DNA of 8,598 nt. Origin: Candidatus Omnitrophota bacterium (GTDB lineage: Bacteria; Omnitrophota; Gorgyraeia; Gygaellales; Profunditerraquicolaceae). The position numbers were made by a program, and so were the translations under genes. The notes below the pieces were generated by a model, which worked only from the letters and a program-made list of their open reading frames with translations, was not told where the DNA came from and did no database searches. Positions 6,796 through 8,598 of this stretch are shown here, piece after piece. The DNA lies in contig JAQTTI010000044.1 of the NCBI GenBank assembly GCA_028710845.1, forward strand, positions 1 to 8,598, read 5' to 3'. How positions within the stretch are numbered: the first letter of the stretch is position 1; the number at the start of each line of letters is the position of its first letter.

Positions 6796-7620
6796 ATGCC
6801 AAAGACCAAACGTAAGCGGGTAGTAAAGGTAACTAAAGATAATAATTTTCTGATTTTTACTTCTCTGGTCCTGCTTTTTTTGCTGTTTATTGCCCTGATT
6901 ATTTCCCCGCACTATAAAAAGCCGCAAGTTTTACCCAAAGTTAAAAAAGCAGCACCGGTTTATAAAGGAAGGATCGCTATAGTAATTGACGACTGGGGAT
7001 ATCGCCTGGACAACCTGGCAATCGTAAAAAACATAAAACAGCCGTTGACCTGTGCTGTCTTGCCCAACCTTAAAAATTCCAAAACGGTAGCAGAGGATTT
7101 GCACAGCTTTGGTTTGGAAATTATTCTTCACCTCCCGATGCAGCCCAAAGAGAAATATAATTTAGAAAAAAATACAATTACCTTAGGTATGAACGGAAAA
7201 AAAATAAAAGAAATTATCGATAGGGACTTAGCGTCGGTTATTTATGCTAAGGGGGTTTCTAACCATATGGGGTCGGCGATTACCGAAAACCGTAAATCAA
7301 GCCTGTTGGTTATGTCTGAGGTAAAAAAACACAACCTATACTTCTTAGATAGTTATGTGACCGTTAATTCCGTCTGTTCCGGGATAGCCAAAGAAATTAA
7401 ATTACGGCTGGCTAAAAGGGATGTGTTTTTGGATAATAATAGCGACCCTGAGTATATAAAAGGACAGTTGATACAATTAAGGAATTTAAGCAAAAAATAC
7501 GGTACAGCTATAGGTATAGGGCATGACCGTAAAAGCACTTTAACCGTATTAAAAGAAATACTCCCTCAATTAGAAAGCCAGGGCTATAAATTTGTTTTTA
7601 TATCCGAGGTGGCCAGATGA
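6796..7620 (+). CDS. Divergent polysaccharide deacetylase (DUF610/YibQ family), membrane-anchored
   Basis: This 274-residue protein starts with a basic stretch (KTKRKRVVK), then one transmembrane segment (about residues 18-37). After a short linker, the divergent polysaccharide deacetylase domain runs from about residue 58 to the end. Family motifs in order are AIVIDDWG (D65, D66), HLPMQP (H112), SNHMGS (N156, H157), FLDS (D185), RDVFLDN (D209, D213) and IGIGH (H243). These resemble the metal-site motifs of NodB-type deacetylases. Enzymatic activity has not been firmly established for the family as far as I know. The topology suggests an inner-membrane anchor with the domain outside the cytoplasm. 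It starts nine bases after ctpA without an obvious Shine-Dalgarno and overlaps tsaD by four bases (ATGA). Adjacency to a CtpA protease recurs in Gram-negative bacteria, often with an EnvC-type murein hydrolase activator, which is absent here. Confidence 0.88.
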   Translation: MPKTKRKRVVKVTKDNNFLIFTSLVLLFLLFIALIISPHYKKPQVLPKVKKAAPVYKGRIAIVIDDWGYRLDNLAIVKNIKQPLTCAVLPNLKNSKTVAEDLHSFGLEIILHLPMQPKEKYNLEKNTITLGMNGKKIKEIIDRDLASVIYAKGVSNHMGSAITENRKSSLLVMSEVKKHNLYFLDSYVTVNSVCSGIAKEIKLRLAKRDVFLDNNSDPEYIKGQLIQLRNLSKKYGTAIGIGHDRKSTLTVLKEILPQLESQGYKFVFISEVAR

Positions 7621-8597
7621 TAACATTAGGGGTAGAAAGTTCCTGCGACGAAACCTCAGTTGCAGTGCTTAAAAACCTTAAAATTTTATCTAATGTGATA
7701 GCCACTAGCTTAAAGATGCATAGCAAACACGGAGGGGTAATACCCGAGATCGCTTCCCGTATGCAGCTGGAAAGTATCGCTCCCGTATTTAAAGAGGCTT
7801 TGGAAAATGCGAAAATTGGCCCAAAAGAAATCGATTTAATAAGCGTTACCCAGGGCCCGGGTTTACCCGGTTCGCTTCTTGTAGGGTTATCTTTTGCCAA
7901 GGCGCTTTCGCTTAGCCTGAATAAACCCTTGATCGGGGTCAACCATATTTATAGCCATGTTTACGCTAACCTGCTTAGCCACAAAAATACCAGGCTTCCG
8001 GCGGTTGCCCTGGTAGTTTCGGGAGGCCACACTTCGCTTTTTTATATTAAAAATTTTTCGGATTACCGGGTTCTAGGCAAAACTTGCGATGATGCCTGCG
8101 GGGAAGCATTTGATAAGGTGGCTAAAATTATGGGGCTGGGTTATCCGGGAGGGCCTTTAATAGAAAAATTGGCTCTAAACGGCAATAAAAACAAGGTTAA
8201 ATTTGCCTGTTCGGGTACTGATAACGAACTGGATTTTAGCTTCAGCGGTATTAAGACCGCGGTATTGTATTATTTAAAAGATAAAAAAAATAGTCCCGGT
8301 TTAAAACGGGATTTATCGGCATCTTTTCAGGAGAGCGTAGTTAATACATTAGTGAGTAAATCGCTTGCTGCCTGTAAAAAGAAAAAAGTATCCAGCCTTT
8401 TAATCGGAGGAGGGGTGGTCGCAAACAGATACTTAAGAGAAAGAATTTCAGCGCAGGCAAAAGCTTCAGGAATCAATTGTTACTATCCGGATATTAATTT
8501 ATGTATGGATAATGCTGCAATGGTAGCTGCCTTAGGCGGATATCTTTATAAAAAGGGCAGGAGGAGCAATTTAGATTTGAACATAGTTTCCAATTAA
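7617..8597 (+). CDS. tsaD: tRNA N6-adenosine threonylcarbamoyltransferase
   Basis: TsaD transfers the threonylcarbamoyl group from threonylcarbamoyl-AMP (made by TsaC/TsaC2) to A37 of ANN-decoding tRNAs, working with TsaB and TsaE in bacteria. The 326 residues are near the family length, and the gene ends with TAA one base before the window edge, so it is complete. Hallmarks are the N-terminal GVESSCDETSVAV, GPGLPGSLLVGLSFAK, the metal-binding HxxxH (H110, H114 in NHIYSHVYA), the SGGHTS nucleotide-site loop (135-140), GEAFDKVAK, FSFSGIKTAV, the GGGVVANRYLRE block from G264, and the metal-ligand Asp D298 in CMDNAAM. A Shine-Dalgarno GAGGTG (7606-7611) inside the preceding gene lies five bases before the ATG, and the start overlaps the upstream stop (ATGA). 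No terminator is visible before the window ends. Confidence 0.97.
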   Translation: MITLGVESSCDETSVAVLKNLKILSNVIATSLKMHSKHGGVIPEIASRMQLESIAPVFKEALENAKIGPKEIDLISVTQGPGLPGSLLVGLSFAKALSLSLNKPLIGVNHIYSHVYANLLSHKNTRLPAVALVVSGGHTSLFYIKNFSDYRVLGKTCDDACGEAFDKVAKIMGLGYPGGPLIEKLALNGNKNKVKFACSGTDNELDFSFSGIKTAVLYYLKDKKNSPGLKRDLSASFQESVVNTLVSKSLAACKKKKVSSLLIGGGVVANRYLRERISAQAKASGINCYYPDINLCMDNAAMVAALGGYLYKKGRRSNLDLNIVSN

Positions 8598-8598
8598 A

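Noticed and set aside
7598..7942. A 114-residue minus-strand open frame antisense to the start of tsaD
   Set aside because: The plus strand carries an unmistakable TsaD with all key motifs; the antisense product has no recognisable features.
8294..8311. Inverted repeat TCCCG/CGGGA as a possible terminator
   Set aside because: It lies in the middle of the intact tsaD reading frame, has only five pairs with an eight-base loop, and is not followed by a T-run.
1..8598. CRISPR array, tRNA genes, insertion sequences or phage genes
   Set aside because: No regularly spaced repeats, cloverleaf-like sequences, transposase, integrase or phage structural motifs were seen.

Overview
This window looks like a bacterial chromosome segment of roughly 40% G+C, carrying housekeeping and cell-envelope genes. 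I see no phage genes, transposase, CRISPR array, rRNA or tRNA. A complete gatC-gatA-gatB set implies a bacterium that makes Gln-tRNA(Gln) and/or Asn-tRNA(Asn) by transamidation. A CtpA-type protease next to a YibQ-type divergent polysaccharide deacetylase points to a Gram-negative-like envelope. The overall flavour suggests an uncultivated lineage such as Omnitrophota or a relative, but that is a weak inference from gene style and context.

Layout: positions 1-2076 are the first 692 codons of a large leftward gene that runs off the left edge. It resembles the cytoplasmic cellobiose-phosphorylase-like (GH94-type) carbohydrate phosphorylases. A near-consensus sigma70-type promoter lies just upstream of it. 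The 292-base divergent intergenic region (2077-2368) holds that promoter, a perfect 17-bp dyad, a sharply bounded GC-rich island with strong inverted-repeat structure (about 2161-2301), and a probable promoter and ribosome-binding site for the rightward genes.

Positions 2369-8597 form one tightly packed rightward operon: gatC, gatA, gatB, a ctpA-type S41 protease, a DUF610/YibQ divergent polysaccharide deacetylase, and tsaD. Gaps between genes are at most 18 bases, and two junctions overlap (gatB/ctpA by 8 bases, deacetylase/tsaD by 4). The operon joins two tRNA-quality functions (transamidation and t6A37 modification) with two envelope functions (periplasmic proteolysis and putative glycan processing).

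I see no clearly new multi-gene system. The feature least explained by known genes is the structured GC-rich island between the divergent transcription units. Second is the exact substrate of the truncated phosphorylase.
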